From positions 333,449 through 397,448 of the forward strand of contig ML133480.1 of the NCBI GenBank assembly GCA_003864495.1: 64,000 bases of DNA, written 5' to 3'. The notes below the pieces were generated by a model. It made no database searches. It saw only the letters and a program-made list of their open reading frames with translations, and was not told where the DNA came from. Within the stretch, counting starts at the first letter, position 1, and the number at the start of each line of letters is the position of its first letter. The DNA is from Nemopilema nomurai. Taxonomy: Eukaryota; Cnidaria; Scyphozoa; Rhizostomeae; Rhizostomatidae. The translations under genes were made by a program, and so were the position numbers. Below, piece by piece: positions 25,271-45,095 of this stretch.

Positions 25271-26729
25271 TAAACAACCAGGCATGAAGATGGAACCTGG
25301 ACTCGTGAAGGATGTGACAAAATTGTTCTCATAGTGGAAGACTATTGGGTTCGGACGAGAAGTTATCAAACCAAAGATAGATTCTGAATGTGTACGTTGA
25401 TAGCACAGCCCACCAATACGTTTTAAAGAATGATTCAAGCTGAATGGGGCCAACACTTCTTTTCAGCATACCCACGCCATTTGACGTTCTGAAGCACATT
25501 TTTCATAGTATTGTATAGGGGCACCACTAACCTCGAAAATAAGGGCAAATCCGAGAGAGAACTGGGGCATGTCTCCTTGAAAACATCAGCTAGAAATCGC
25601 AGTGAAATATTTCTCTTTAGTTGGTTCTGATGGAGAAAAGATTTTCTATTTTTCATTAGAAATTCTACTCTACCAATCATTTCTTCGTATTTTATTGTTA
25701 GTTGTATAAAAGTCCCGGAGGTACATTAATTTTTTTTCTTTACCATAATTTACGCGATTCCTGCATTTTCCAAGACGATACTTCCCGATATATTCAAAAA
25801 AATTGCAAAAACTTCAACCTCTCATTTGAATTATCTCTTGGACCCTGCTTTTTGTTGAAGGTTATGATCTTATATTTCTTTCCCTCGTGAGAACTTTTTT
25901 TGGGTGCATATGAGAATAACGGACAAGATTAATTTGTAATTTAAAGTCACAACCAAGGATAGGTCAGGGCTCTGATAGGTGAAAAGAAGTTGGGAGAAAG
26001 ATCAAAATTTGATACAAAAAGATACAAAGAAAAGATCTGTAAAATTGTAAAATATTTCAAGAAGGAAAAAGTTGAGGGTGTGCACACCCCCCTGTCGTCG
26101 AGGACCCTGTCCAAAGTGCTGGGGTCAGTATTCAGTCTCAAAAATTTATTGCTGGGAAGAGGAACACAAAAAACATAAAGGTACCAATAGCTGCTTAAAG
26201 CAAAGGACGCTAAGATCCGTTCTTCTTTTATCAAATCACGTTGATCATCTTCAAATTTTAAGATTTTTAAAATGGTTTGACGTGCGTATTTAGATATCTC
26301 AGCTAATATATGTGCCTTGACTTTTTATCTGCTACAGAAAGTTCCTAGTTTTTAAATAAACTGATGCGTGGAAAAGTGTGTTACTAGAAAGGAAATTACA
26401 GTAATCATTAGTCAAATCAAAAGGAGTAATTACCGAAATTCATATCTTCTATTACTTTTTTTCGCGTGTGCCAGCTTATCACAAATATGCCCTGTACACA
26501 AATGTATAGCATTTTAATGACCAGACGCACAATAACTACCGGGTCATCTCTGGTATGTGACAAATACTGGCAAGTAACGAGGTCCGGTCCTTTTCAGCCC
26601 GGACCCTTGAGCGGTACGGACATTGAATCTGCTTTTGGGGATAGATCTTTCCTTGTCTATTTGTTTTGTTTTAGTCGGACGTTCCCTTCCCTTCTGTATT
26701 GCAACATTGGTTTTTGTGTATATAGTCTA

Positions 26730-27126
26730 CACGCTTTTTTATAAGGAACCTACCACAAGGCCTAGTTCCAAAAGTTCCTTATTCGTAGACCTCAAGTCAT
26801 CAGATTTTAATACCAAAAGTTCCTTAAAAGTTCCTTAATTTGCACTGCACATCAATAAGCCTTAACACTTAATAGAGAGAGGGGCGAGATATAATATGCG
26901 GAAAGTACTCAATGAAGCACTTGACACACGAATAGCAAACAATCTATGCGAGTATTGGCTGCAAATGAATGGAACGGGCTTTTTAGCTCTTGATGCTTGC
27001 AGTTATAAAAAGTTTTCAAATCAAAAAGTTCCTTAGGGATTTCATTTTTAGTAGTATAAGTTCTTTATATATTTCGGCCTTCTACATGTAGGTTCCTTAT
27101 ATAGTGGTTCCTTATAAAAAAGCGTG
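26730..27126. mobile_element. MITE with perfect 21-bp TIRs and 9-bp target duplication
   Basis: The left end 26730-26750 (cacgcttttttataaggaac, plus c) is the exact reverse complement of the right end 27106-27126. The element is flanked on both sides by tatagtcta (26721-26729 and 27127-27135), a 9-bp target-site duplication. It is 397 bp and non-coding. The motif aagttcctta recurs near both ends, as subterminal repeats do where transposase binds. A 9-bp duplication fits Mutator-like elements better than hAT (8), PIF/Harbinger (3) or Tc1 (TA). The superfamily is inference. Confidence 0.85.
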
Positions 27127-28367
27127 TATAGTCTACACTTGGCAGATTCACATCTCATTCAGATTCTGTTGTGTGCTTTGTTACACGGTCCTACGTGCGC
27201 TAACATGCACTATCAGGCATGAAGGGGCATGCATATTCGACTTTGCTATCTGCATATTCACACAGGCTCTTTCTTTTGCTTGCATCAGGTCACGTTGCGA
27301 CCTGCTAAGCGCTGCCGACTTCAGTGTACCTTGTCAAATATCGCCTCAGGCAGATTGACGGAGAACGAATCGTCCCTTACCATCAAGCAAAGAGTACAGC
27401 AAAGGCAATATATGACGTGGAAATGCCATGGTAACAACTTTGCAGCACTCCCTCTCCTATGGTTTTGATTTTGATTCCACGGTAACAACTTTGCAACACT
27501 CCTTCTCTTGCCTTCTCTACTTTGAACCTCCCTTCATACAATCTTCCACTTAACCTCTTCCTATTAAGTATTCGTTAGATTCACCTACCTTTACTTAGAT
27601 ATATTTGATTTTGTAAATCAAGCTTCCTTGAGCTGATCTAATTTGTTCTTTTGGCAGAAAGAGCACGTGCAAATGTGAAGCGATTTAAGCTATGTGGTCA
27701 ATATGGCCATCTCAGATCCGAGCCATGCTATAGTCATGGGGCTCGACTGCTCAAATGATCTTCTGATCAACATTGTCATCTCCCAAACTTAGACCAAGTG
27801 AGTTCCTCCTTTACCCCTTGAAGTTTGTCCTTTCAACGTGAAACTCTAAAAAGCTATGTTCTACAGCGTCCTGAAGTACAATATGGGGAGGGGTGGGAAC
27901 CCAGTATTTGGTGCTCGATGACTTTTAGAAACCTGTCTCAAACCTTTGTCCTAAAGAGTCCTTTCGTGTACGCAAAATCGTATAGTTGTACCTCTTACCG
28001 TGCTGCATCCATTCAAACGAGGGCATTCCTGAAATTCAGGCTAATTACTTGTTGTTGAAAATAGTTAGACATGTGTTTTGGAAGGGCCATCTGGCACGCA
28101 TCTAGGAACTCGAATCCATGCTACAGACGCCTGCGAGTCTTGTAATTTCCGCCTTAATTACGCGAAGAGCCTTCGTTTTCCTTTGATAGATTTCTGGTTT
28201 AGCAATCGTGTTCCATTTCTCCGTTGCGTATGGTGAAGGTAACCTCGGTTTCAGACGATGCGGATCCGGTCCGTTGCTGAAATGTTGTGCACACGGAATA
28301 AAGATCCTCGAAGAAATTTTTTTGATCAGTCGAATACAAGCCTTGCACAGATGTGGTATCTCGAATA

Positions 28368-31300
28368 ATGTTGCACGTAGAAGCTAAATCAGTACAAGAA
28401 AAGTGTCCTAGCATCTTCTCCAATGTACCAAGAAGAGTGAATCTGGAGACGCTCAGCCCTGAGGTGCTAGGCCTGATCTTGGAATGGCTGCCTGCAAAAA
28501 CACTTCTGAATGTTAGCGAAACTTGCCAGAAATTGCACTCTGAGTGTCTTGGGAATGGAGTGTTGTGGAAAGAGCTTTTAAAGGTAATGGAAATATTATT
28601 GATGTAAAACGTTTCTATGCATTTGGAGTATAACTTTACAGCCCTTGTTCGTATTTCAAGGTATTTGACTTTGCCAACACAGGCGAGCGTTGAAGGTGTT
28701 AAAAGCCTATTTCTAGTATAAACTGAGGGTGGTTCATGCAAGTATATTATGTAATTTCAGAATTGATTTTTCACAAGAAATTTCGATCTATTGTGAAAGT
28801 TGAAGAAGTTATCAAGGGTAAAGAGATTTACATCACACCCAGTGATCTTCATTTTGGGTTTTTAATTATATTGTAATTAAGGTGAGGAGGGAAAACAAGT
28901 TTTCCTCTGTAGTTTTTAGAGGAAGAGCAGTCAGATCAAATTTTGAAATAAGTTCATTAAGAGTATATCAGTTTTTTGTATTGTGTGTTTTGTTAAAAAG
29001 CATCATTAAAAAGCGTCACAACATTTTAAAACAATATTGAGAAATCCATGACTTGTTTTTCATAAGGTTATCAAGACTTTCTCAAGTTTACTGTCTCCGT
29101 TCTCATACATCTTAACTCAATTTAGATTTTTCATTCTACTTTCATATTGGTGGATAAAGCAATCCATGTCATTGTAATTGTCTATTATTATGTTGATAAC
29201 ATTATTAAGAACTAAGAAGAAAGTATTGGGTTCCTTTAATCTAACCAGTCATTAATTCTATGCTTTGATTTTGTGCTCAACAACTTCCACGGCATTTGTT
29301 TTGCTAATTATTGGTATTAGATAAAAAAACGTCCATCTTTGCTTAAGCAGCAGTAAAGCTACTTCTCAAAAAATCCACATTGTAACATAAGTATTGAATT
29401 TTATTTTATTTTGAATGATCTGCAAATGTTAAGTAGAAAAGTGGATTGGGCAATTTTCTAAAACAGAATTATTTAACAAATATATTATACTAACTAAACA
29501 GCCTTCAGACATTAAATAAGCAGTTATTGGGTAGTGCAGTTGATAAAGCAGCACATGGTGAAAAATTGATCATGACCCATGGCTTCAGGTCCAAGATGCA
29601 TCAATTTGAAATGCCAGCCAGACCACATAATTCTTCTAGCTTTCAAACAAGATATGCCATCTTTAATGGCAGAAAATAAGAATTCTGATTGTAGAAGGAA
29701 AGTCTGGCTTTTTTGGAACAATAGATTATTTAACTTCTGTTTGAAGGTAGACTTAATTTTCTCACTTTTTTAAAACAATGATAGTGAATAACAGTTAAAA
29801 GTAATGATAGCAATCATGCAACAGAAAAGAAAGAAAATAAAAATGAACAATTAAGTCGATAATTTTATTGTTTTAAAACAGTTCAGTGTACACTCCAGTT
29901 TTTTATATCATTGTTTAAATTTCTAGGCATTGCATAACATTTAAAAATATATTTTGAAAATGTTGACATTCCAACAGTTAAAGGTAATAATAACAATCAT
30001 GCAACAGAAAAGAAAGAAAATAAAAATGAACAATTAAGTCGATGATTTTCTTGTTATTGTTTTAAAACAGTTCAGTATACACTCCAGTTTTTTAAATCAT
30101 TGTTTAAATTTCTAGGCTGTGCATAACATTTGAAAAAATTTGAAAATTTTGACATTCTCACAGTTCTCTATTGTACATCCGCATCTGGCAGCCCTTCACT
30201 CTGCTTTATGATGAAAAATTTTAATTTGAATGTGTGTAAACCCTGAATAACTTGGGAAATGTAGAATCAGTAATTAACCATGTGTTTTCGTAAGATGCTT
30301 TTTATATTCTTGTTTTTGATCCCATCACTAGATATGTGTTCTGACATTGTCTGCCAGTTTGTTTAGAAAGGGGAATTGAATGATGTGTTTGCTTTTTTAG
30401 GTGGACTTTCGCATCAGCCTACTTGTGAATGGACAGTTTGATAGTTACCATTCAGTTTATCGCTTGATTTACAAGTCACAGATTATATTTGAGGAAAGAA
30501 ACCATGTCACATTTTCTGGTATGCTCCCAGATTGGATGTTTACATGGAGTACTTTATGCTCCTACCCACCCAGCATGAAGTTCTTCTTGTTGCCTGTAGG
30601 AAGGGCAAAGAAAATTTGGGGTAAGTTTGTTTGAGTGTTGTTAATTTTTTCAAGCTTCAGGATATTTCACATCACCTGAGGATTTTCCGAATGGAAGGAG
30701 TAATCAGATAGTATCTCAATTTTCTTTCTTTGTTTCTTGCAAGCAAGATGAAAACCAATTTGGATATGCATCCAAGTGGCTTATAATCATAAATTGAATG
30801 GCAGTTGAGTATCTGTGGGCTTTCAATTAGTTACATTTGTCTGGCTATTTATTTTGTCAGGTTTTTGGTCATTTTATTATGTTTTCAAACTGGATTGTCA
30901 GACAGAACAGTAATGCAAAGTTTTGGTTCTACTTTTCCATGCAAATTTTGAGTTTAGGACTACAAAAGATTTATGATTTGATCCATCAAATTCACAAGTT
31001 TTGGCCATTTGTTCTCAACTATGTGAATATTTGGTGATTATTAATGTATATTTGTTACTTGTTGGTGATGGATTGAACAATTGGCTCACTACTCCAGTTT
31101 ATTTTGCCAACTTGACTGTTCCTCAAATTTTGTGCAAGGAAGAGTGATGCGCCTTTGAGCCGCATGGATAAATGGCGCAATACAAATGCCTATATTATTA
31201 TTATTATTATTACTATTATTATTTTGTTAATTTCTTTTGTTTGTGCTTGTAATAGTCTTTTCTTTGTAAACCCAGGCTAGCCAATTTGCAAGTTACCTTT

Positions 31301-34300
31301 GTAGAAGTTTCCATTATTATTATTATTATTTTTATTATTATTATTATTATAATTATTAGATGAACCTAGATCAATGCAGACATGGTCACTATAACTTGAT
31401 CTTTCAATGTCATTTCATTGAAAAGTCTGAGTCTTTTTGTAGCCGCGGGCCATAAGCTAGACACCAGTAGACACCTTCAAAAGATTTGCACATCAAACCT
31501 GGATGGTGTTCTTGTTCATTCTTATTAAGATTGCAAATATAAGCTGCAATCAGTTATTGCCATTGTCGTTTGTTGATTTGATATCTGCTTAAAAGATCAA
31601 AAAGACTTTCAAATCAGTAAAGAACAGTGGGATAGCCATGTACCATTGCTTCTGAAATTAGCCATGTTAAATATTTATTGCTGATTTGTATTAATGGTTA
31701 TATTATTTATTAAAATTGTCTTCCAATTATGCAGCTTCCTCAGCTTGCTACTTGTATAGCACATGTGGTCTCTTGCCTTTAAAGAAAGGTTTTCAAGGCA
31801 ATGCAATAACAGATTCAATTCTGTTTCCTTTGTCACTTCCTATTCAGTGTCTGGTGATTGATAATTATAAGATTTATTGAGGAAAATGTTAGATTATACA
31901 TTACACTGATCGATTCATATTTTCCTTCACAGCTGTATGTCATATTAATATTAATACCTTCCTTTGTGTTACTGTGAAGATCTTATTATCTTGTTATGTC
32001 GAAAATCTTATTCTCAAGCTTGGAAGTTCAATACAGTCAAAACTCTAACCTATGTAACGTTCAGTTTCAATCTAAGTTAAGAAATCAGGAAGGCTGTTCA
32101 CTATTTAGGTCTATTTGAAATGAACTTTGTTGTTTTTGATATTGATTGTTGGGTCAGGCAAATGAAAGTGCGTTGTTTCTAAAACCCCAATTTGCAAGTG
32201 AATCTGTAGAAATGGGTTGATTTGTGTTTCTACTGAATGCGTTGCTCAACCTCTATGGACGATCCGAGCCATAATTGTATTATTTAACGTGCAGAGAACA
32301 CGGAGCCAGGCCAAGAGAGAAAGAGAGACGACGCATTGCCTGTTGTATTCTTTGACTTTGACTGACTGACTTATCTGAACTTAACAATTACATTTAAACT
32401 ACTTTTCTAAAAATAAATTTTGCTGACGAGGGGTGAGAGAGGATGAGGAAATGATGATGTAATGGGGATGGAACAGTCTAGGCTGAGGAGCGAGGAAAGA
32501 TGTGTCAGCATGACATGGTGTGGCAATGAAGAGTAAACAAACGAGTCACTACAAATTTCTTTGTTGTACTTCTGAGAAACAGAAGTTTTTAGAGATATTT
32601 TGCAAAAGTACTACTTGATGACTGAAAACTAACGCGGTGCTAGTTTTTAAAACACCTACAACAATTATTGGCAAGTAATATCAAAATAAACTGGGTATTG
32701 ATTTTCTTTGTTATCATCATTCTACATAGACGATTTTATTGCATGGGTGTGATATCTGAATTCATTATTCAGGTTTCTCAGACGAGGAATTGCCCAAGGG
32801 AGAAGTAAGTGGAGGTCGACGCACCATTGCATGGACAGAAGCTCACGAAACAGCTATAGTCAAATGGGGCTCCGAATCTGCCTTTCAAGAACAGGTTTTG
32901 AAGAAACTGTTTCGAGGTATCAAGAAAGTTGAGTCGATTTTCCCCGAAGAAGCTCAGAGCAGGAGAAAGCGGCTTTACAAGAATCTTCGGCTGGGAGAGA
33001 AATACGCTCTTATGGAAGATGTGTTGGTTAAAAACAAGAGCACACCAACCTATCTCAGTTACTTTCAGCCTCAGTTGATTGGAGAACATTATATAAGCGG
33101 TAAGGAGTTGACTGGTGTGACGTCAGTGTGGTGAAATTTCTCGTGGCTTCGATATGACAGGCCCAAGGCATGAAGGAAGGTCGTTGGTCTGCACTTTACC
33201 ATACCCGCCTGCACTTTGGAAATCACTAATACCCGTGTCACCATTAGAAATTGTTCGGAGATGACATAATATGATGACATGCTAGAGAGAGTCTTGCATA
33301 TGATGTAGATTAGCTACTATCGAATCATCCTGACAATTATAGCTGACTTGCTTTTGTAATGTACAAGACATTTGCCTTTTTCGTGAGCGGATGGAGCAAA
33401 GTCGTTAAATGTTTTTATTTTTTTAAACGTAGGAAAGCTTCATCGGTTTGGAAGGAAGCAAGTCCGGGAGTACATGAAATTCGCGAGGAGACTTTACGAC
33501 GATGCCAAGATGAAAATGGACGATTTTTCAGAGGCAAACCTGGTGCAGTGTGTACTGCTCACCTACGCTGATCTTGCCCTGAAAGTAGAGACTCACTTTG
33601 TCCGCTGGAAGGAGTTTCTAGAATACAGCCACAAGTTCGTGAGTCGCCAGCAGAAAGTCTGGAAGTGGCAGACAGAAAAGGGTCTCTGTCACCAAGTTCA
33701 GTATAGACCAACTGACAAAGTACAGGCGAAAAAGTCATACAGGTGCGAGCAGCTCATTTGCTGTTTACAGTTTGTGGGAGGATGGGATTTTTAGAATAGC
33801 CAGTGTGTTTTGCAATTTTCTTACACAATGTTGTTGTTTCGTGCTTCTGTTATCTTTGCCAGTGATAGGTGTGAAGGCGGAGGGGAGAGCATCGTGATTT
33901 GAAACTAGCAATGTAGTCTCTCTTAAGATCAATGTGTTTTGCTGTCTGGAGTGTGAAGCCAAAAGAACAGAAGAATACCGCTGCAAGGCGCACCCCTGCG
34001 AGGCATCAATGCTGCTGTTAAGTCTCTCTTTAGCATCAATTCCTTCCCTTCAATATGCTCCAAGTTTCTGGCAAATTTATCAACAAAGTGACCCTTTAAT
34101 TGAAACACGGGAAGGATTTTTGAATTGAAACCTTTTCTTTTTGCGAAGATGCCCCATAACTTTTTTTTATTTTTATAGGGCACGTGTAAGCATAACCTCG
34201 GTTGAAATAACATTATCAAATTTAAAAACAATGCTTACATTCTTGCTTTTTTATCAAAAATATGATTTCACTTTGTTCAAAAATATCCGTTTTGGCATCG

Positions 34301-34950
34301 ATAGATTATTCAAATTTTTTTGTAGAGAATACATACACACCGGAGATATGGGGAAATTCAGATTGTTGCGACGTCATTTCGAGGGTCTGGAGCGAATTTC
34401 CGAATGGGTCGGAATGAACTGTTGGGTTTTAGACGTGCTTGACAATCCGGTCAAAGAGATTCTTATTGACCGGGACAACATAGAGGTGCCACTACCCGGT
34501 AGCAATAACGATGCAAAACACTTGCAGAGGAAGATTAAAGTCTTCTTGCAGTCCGGACGGGAGCACGATTTCCGGATGGTCTTGACGTCTCTGGTAAACA
34601 TAGCAAAGAATCGGCTGCATCGATCAGCGAACTTAATCGAGGAACTCGAGAGCATAATCAGGAATACAGATTCGAATCTGCTGGTCTCGGTTGAAACCGA
34701 GGTTTTCGTCAAGGACATTTACAAAGTCACTTCCGCGCGTCTGGAGGACACGGACTTGGAGACGATGACGTCATGCAAGTCTTTGTCGCGAAAGTTGAGG
34801 AAGCGAAAGCATTCCAGATCACATGCAGTCAAAGGCAAGAAACGCGGCAAGGGGAGCGCAGAAACCCCCAGTGCAATGGCAAGTGGCTCACACACCGAGT
34901 TTATGACTGCCGCCCCCAAGAAAACAAAGTTTTCGCTTCAAAACGAATAA
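28368..34950 (+). CDS. F-box domain protein of unknown family, five exons
   Basis: Exons 28368-28583, 30401-30620, 32773-33099, 33433-33742 and 34326-34950, with phases 0,1,1,2 agreeing at every junction, give 565 residues. Exon 1 has an F-box at about residues 26-71 (LETLSPEVLGLILEWLPAKT then TCQKLH and LWKELL), so a role as SCF ubiquitin-ligase substrate receptor is likely. I do not recognise the rest: a helical charged middle (WTEAHETAIVKWG, GKLHRFGRKQVREYMKFARR, a long block around VETHFVRWKEFLEYSHKFV) and a basic, probably nuclear-localising tail (KLRKRKHSRSHAVKGKKRG). No LRR, WD40 or Kelch repeats are seen. The start is the first ATG after an in-frame stop at 28323. Exon 2 has a second phase-compatible donor at 30519; using it removes 34 poorly coding-like residues and may be the true end. 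Confidence 0.78.
29792..30160. repeat. Tandem duplication of a 183-bp segment in F-box intron 1
   Basis: The segment from cagttaaaagtaatgatag at 29792 is repeated from 29975 with few changes, including the long shared core acaattaagtcgatgatttt. A third cagtt start at 30161 stops after a few bases. Intronic and non-coding. Confidence 0.88.
31140..31225 (+). repeat. 3' tail of a SINE/LINE-type interspersed repeat
   Basis: The sequence tggataaatggcgcaatacaa followed by an ATT microsatellite resembles the common metazoan retroposon tail 'ggcgctatataaat...(ATT)n'. It lies in F-box intron 2. No 5' head could be delimited. Confidence 0.45.
31314..31357. repeat. ATT trinucleotide microsatellite
   Basis: An imperfect ATT run in F-box intron 2, preceded by gtttccatt as at 11880. 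Confidence 0.8.
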
Positions 34951-34951
34951 A
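34946..34951 (+). promoter_or_regulatory. AATAAA overlapping the F-box gene stop codon
   Basis: The TAA stop (34948-34950) lies inside AATAAA. No other close AATAAA is as well placed before the repeat that begins at 35036. If it is used, the 3' UTR would be only about 20 bases. Confidence 0.35.
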
Positions 34952-37900
34952 GCCAGTATCTTTCGACAGTAAAATTCTTCGCGTTTCGACAAAAATTGGG
35001 TTGTATTGCTTTACTATCGGCATTTTTCATGTACCTACCGTAAATCCTCGGAATGGCCCCCCTCGAAAAATCCCCCTCTCGAAAAATCCCCCTCTCGAAT
35101 AAGCCCCCCTCGATTTGTTGATTTTTGACTCCTGAGGTTGCCTTTGGCATTTTAGTGAATTACCACAAAAATTTATATTTTTGTTAATAATTTCATCGAA
35201 TGTTACTTCATACTTAGGTTACTTTTTATATTATCTTTTTATGTGGCATGTTTCAGGAAGTTTTATAAGCCCCTCGAATAAGCCCCCCCCCCCCTTCGTG
35301 TAAGCCCCAATTCAAAAATATCAAAAATAAATAAGCCCCCAGGGGGTTAATTCGAGGATCTAGGGTACTAACCTTTCTTTTGATGAGGAATCCCAAGTAA
35401 TCAGGCTCTTCTACCTTAGTACTTTTCATATGATTAACGAATTCTAGGGAATTTCCCTTTAACAATGAAAACACAGTAACTGTATTTACACGAGAATCAC
35501 TTCTTGTCTAACCAAAAAATAAACACCATAATCGAAATGCAATGTCATGCCTAGTTCTATTTTGATGCAGTAGTGTCCCGCGTATAAGAAACAGAATTTT
35601 AAGAAAAATATAGATTCTAATTTTCATAAAATAACCCCTTTGATAAGAACTGCTGAACGTCTGAAAAACTCTTGCTTCATATTCAAAAATTTTCATATAA
35701 ATTAATTCTAAAATAGAGCAAAACATAAATCATTCTGATTTGGTCAAATCAAGTTGAATTTTGAATGCAAACTAAGCAGAAAACACTTTTCTGGATTATT
35801 TTTAGTGTTTCTTAAAAGGTAAAAAATGAAAACACAAAAAATGGTATGTGGTATTTCTATCACATACATTGAGCTTGTGTCTGAGCAGATGACCCATAGT
35901 ATAATGTGGTTTTTCTTATAAGAAACATTAGCCTGATTTTAAATGTATATCTCATTTTATAAGAAACGTATCAGACCTGAATTCAAAGAGTTGTTTCTTA
36001 TATATGTGAAACTACTGTACTAGTTCTGGTCTTTCGGCGGGCTCGTTTGGTTATTAACAGTAGCCCTGGGTGAATCGGAAAGTTGGAAAATGGTTCAGGA
36101 ATCGGTTGTTTCTTCGTCATATTGTAGCGTCAATGACGTCTTAAGAGTATAGTACATGATTCAGTTTCAGAAATTTTTAGCTGTCGAAGATTTACACAAA
36201 GATTTTACCTTATAACTAATTAACTTTTAATATTGTCTATATAATCAAGCGTTATTGCTGCGCTAATTATAGAAATTGAATTAAGATTGCTTGTTAATCT
36301 CTTGTTTTGTTAGGTTCGATTTGATTTTTAAAAATTTTAATTCTTTTTGCCGTCGTTTATGATCTTGCTTCAGAGCAGATGCATTAGGATAGCGAGTCGA
36401 ATATGCAGTGCAAACTCTTAAAAAAGAATTCCACTCACAAGCATTTGAGTTAGAAAGGAATGATTGCTCGAAGTACTATTGAGTAATCATACACCATAAA
36501 TTAGGAAGTTCACTCCTCGATTTAGCTATATAATACAGTACTTCAAATATCATATTGTGAATTGAAATGAGTATGAAAAACATTTTTATTTGATAGTAAA
36601 ATTTAGCAAGATTGTAAATGATGGCAGAAGTGTTTCGAAATATACTATATGAAATATGGATATTTACGGCTTATATATGTTGTTGTTGTCGTTTCAAGTA
36701 ATATAATGAAACCTCCATATACGCACCGCTACAACGCCACTGCATGCATACCGCTTTGAAGGAGCTTCCCTGTATAGATAGATAACAATAGCAGTTATGT
36801 CCGCAAACCTCGTATGCACGCGACTGTTTTGACGTGACGCGAGAAGGCTAACTCTTTTTCGTCAAAGAATATATCCTACATTTTGCAACCAATATATCCT
36901 ACAATATGTTGGGAAAATGTCAACTTCAGTTATATTAGAGAAAAGATAACATGGCTGATGTTTCGTAGCTTAGAGCTGCTTTCCCTTCACTGTCATATTT
37001 ATTAGCACTTTCCATCATAACCTGTTCTCATAACAAATTTTGTAGCATTGTTATTTCATCCCCTACAAATACTATCGATATTTAGTGTGTAAATAGCTTG
37101 AAAATCGCACGATGCGATCTTTATTTTGGTTGCTATGATGTAGTTGCTGCTGTTGCTTTGTATAGCCACTCTTGTATATACATCTGGAAACAATAACATC
37201 CCTTGCAATTCTGTGGCATTTTTCTGCTCACTTTTCTGAGAATTTGATACCGAAATGGCTACCAGGAAAACTGCACCTATGAAAATTTCCGTTCAAATAA
37301 TCAGCTTATAAATGACGTCAGGTATCTCGAAACCGAGGCTAAGGCCTGGTTTTAAAGAATGGCGCGAAAGCTGATTCTGACGTCGACAGCTTGACGACCT
37401 CATGAAAAAGCCCGTCGGATTCGTAAAGTTTCTTGGTAAGTAAACCTTTTTCAAACTTTCCACTTATTGTATTTATTCGAAGCAACTTTAGAACCCGACT
37501 TTCTTTATCTTCTTTATATTGCTTACGAATCGGCGTTTCATTTTTTTAAAAGGGCCTAAAGTTAATTTGCTGCCTTTCATTTATAGTATTTAATATATCA
37601 TGAATGGAAGGTGAAATGTGTATTCTAGAAGTTTTCCTTGCATTTAGGCGTTTAGAATAGTTTTCTCTATGGCTTCGCAAAAACAACAATAAACGAGTTC
37701 TGGTCAGGAAAATTTTCAGTTGCTGTCAAATTCTCAGTCTCCACACGTGGGCCATGTTGATATCCACCATGTTGATTTAAAGATGGCCGCAATTCAACAG
37801 GGCTTGGTTTTGAATATATTTGGCTTCCGTTTATCATGTTGATTTCGGATATCTAGAGGATAATTATTTAAAATCGACGAGAGACAACGCCAAGAGAGAA

Positions 37901-38643
37901 TTTACAGGTACTGGAAAACTTCAAGGAGTTTCAGGATAATGAAAAATAAAGAAGATTTTGCAAAACAAAAGAGCATGGGAGGATAAAAACTGTCCACCAT
38001 ACTTTCATCAACTTTTTTAGAAACTATACTTTTAAAACAAAGCTTTTAATCATGTAAATTTTGACTATTCATTGTTAACTTAGACGCCATTTTCCAGATA
38101 TGCACCAAATGAGTCGAGCAGGCCGTCGCCATCTTGATTTCTTAACAGTGCACTCAATTCATCTCAAGGTCCAACTTAAACAACATTCATCACTTACGAT
38201 CTCACTTTTGTTTTTCTGACCTCAGGTCCCGCCAAGTTTCCTGTCAACTTGCTCAAATGTCATTGGTTATCAGAAAAAAGACATTTGATACTTTGGAATC
38301 AAGTTATTAAGCTTCATAAACCTTTATTTCAGAATAAATTAAGATTCAACGCTATTCACCAAGTTTTTGCGCTGAACATTTCCACCGGCTAAGCAGAGTC
38401 CAAAGCTGTTAAAAAGCATCCTCCAGAAAAAAACATCCCCGAAGGCAAACCTTCTTCACAAAACAAGATAAATTGGGCGTGGCTAAGGAGTGTCAATACA
38501 TCCCCTTGTTTTCATTAATGACATTTCAAAACCAACTAACGAATTAAGTTAAACTTCATGATTATTACCAACCCAAAATGAATATTAAAAGTGATCCTCC
38601 TATGTCATAAATTGACCACGTATATCAATATATTTATAGCGGT
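34952..38643. other. Intergenic interval between F-box gene and Tmm copy A (convergent genes)
   Basis: It contains the TACCGTAAAT-type MITE (35036-35367), then a 500-bp stretch with several ataagaaac / tttcttat motifs in both orientations (35583-36005) that may be another decayed repeat. After that no gene-like sequence is seen. The last 140 bases (from about 38505) belong to the Tmm duplication block. Confidence 0.5.
35036..35367. mobile_element. MITE with TACCGTAAATCCTCG termini, copy 1
   Basis: The left end taccgtaaatcctcg pairs with the right end ttcgaggatctagggta (imperfect). Poly-C 'gaataagcccccc' blocks lie next to both ends. The interior (tatgtggcatgtttcaggaa) is shared, in opposite orientation, with the copy at 50105-50469. 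The terminal TA on each side suggests a TA target. Confidence 0.75.

Positions 38644-45095
<6,452 letters not shown>

Larger units (their letters stand above)
14761..28367. other. Gene-poor interval between the NDNF-like and F-box genes
   Basis: About 13.6 kb without a gene I can defend. Open frames at 15845-16130, 16200-16717, 22718-23244, 24531-24806, 25947-26234 and 26466-26838 are not recognisable, have no clear splice neighbours, and partly overlap repeats. Contents that can be supported are five tandem-repeat arrays (17.3, 19.85, 22.0, 23.2 and 25.2 kb) and one well-formed MITE at 26.7-27.1 kb. Confidence 0.55.

Noticed and set aside
28104..28118. B-box-like ctcgaatcc
   Set aside because: No A-box upstream and no cloverleaf; not a tRNA gene.
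35583..36005. Recurring ataagaaac / tttcttat words as a possible TIR element
   Set aside because: Words are short and AT-rich, and no consistent pair of ends or target duplication could be defined.
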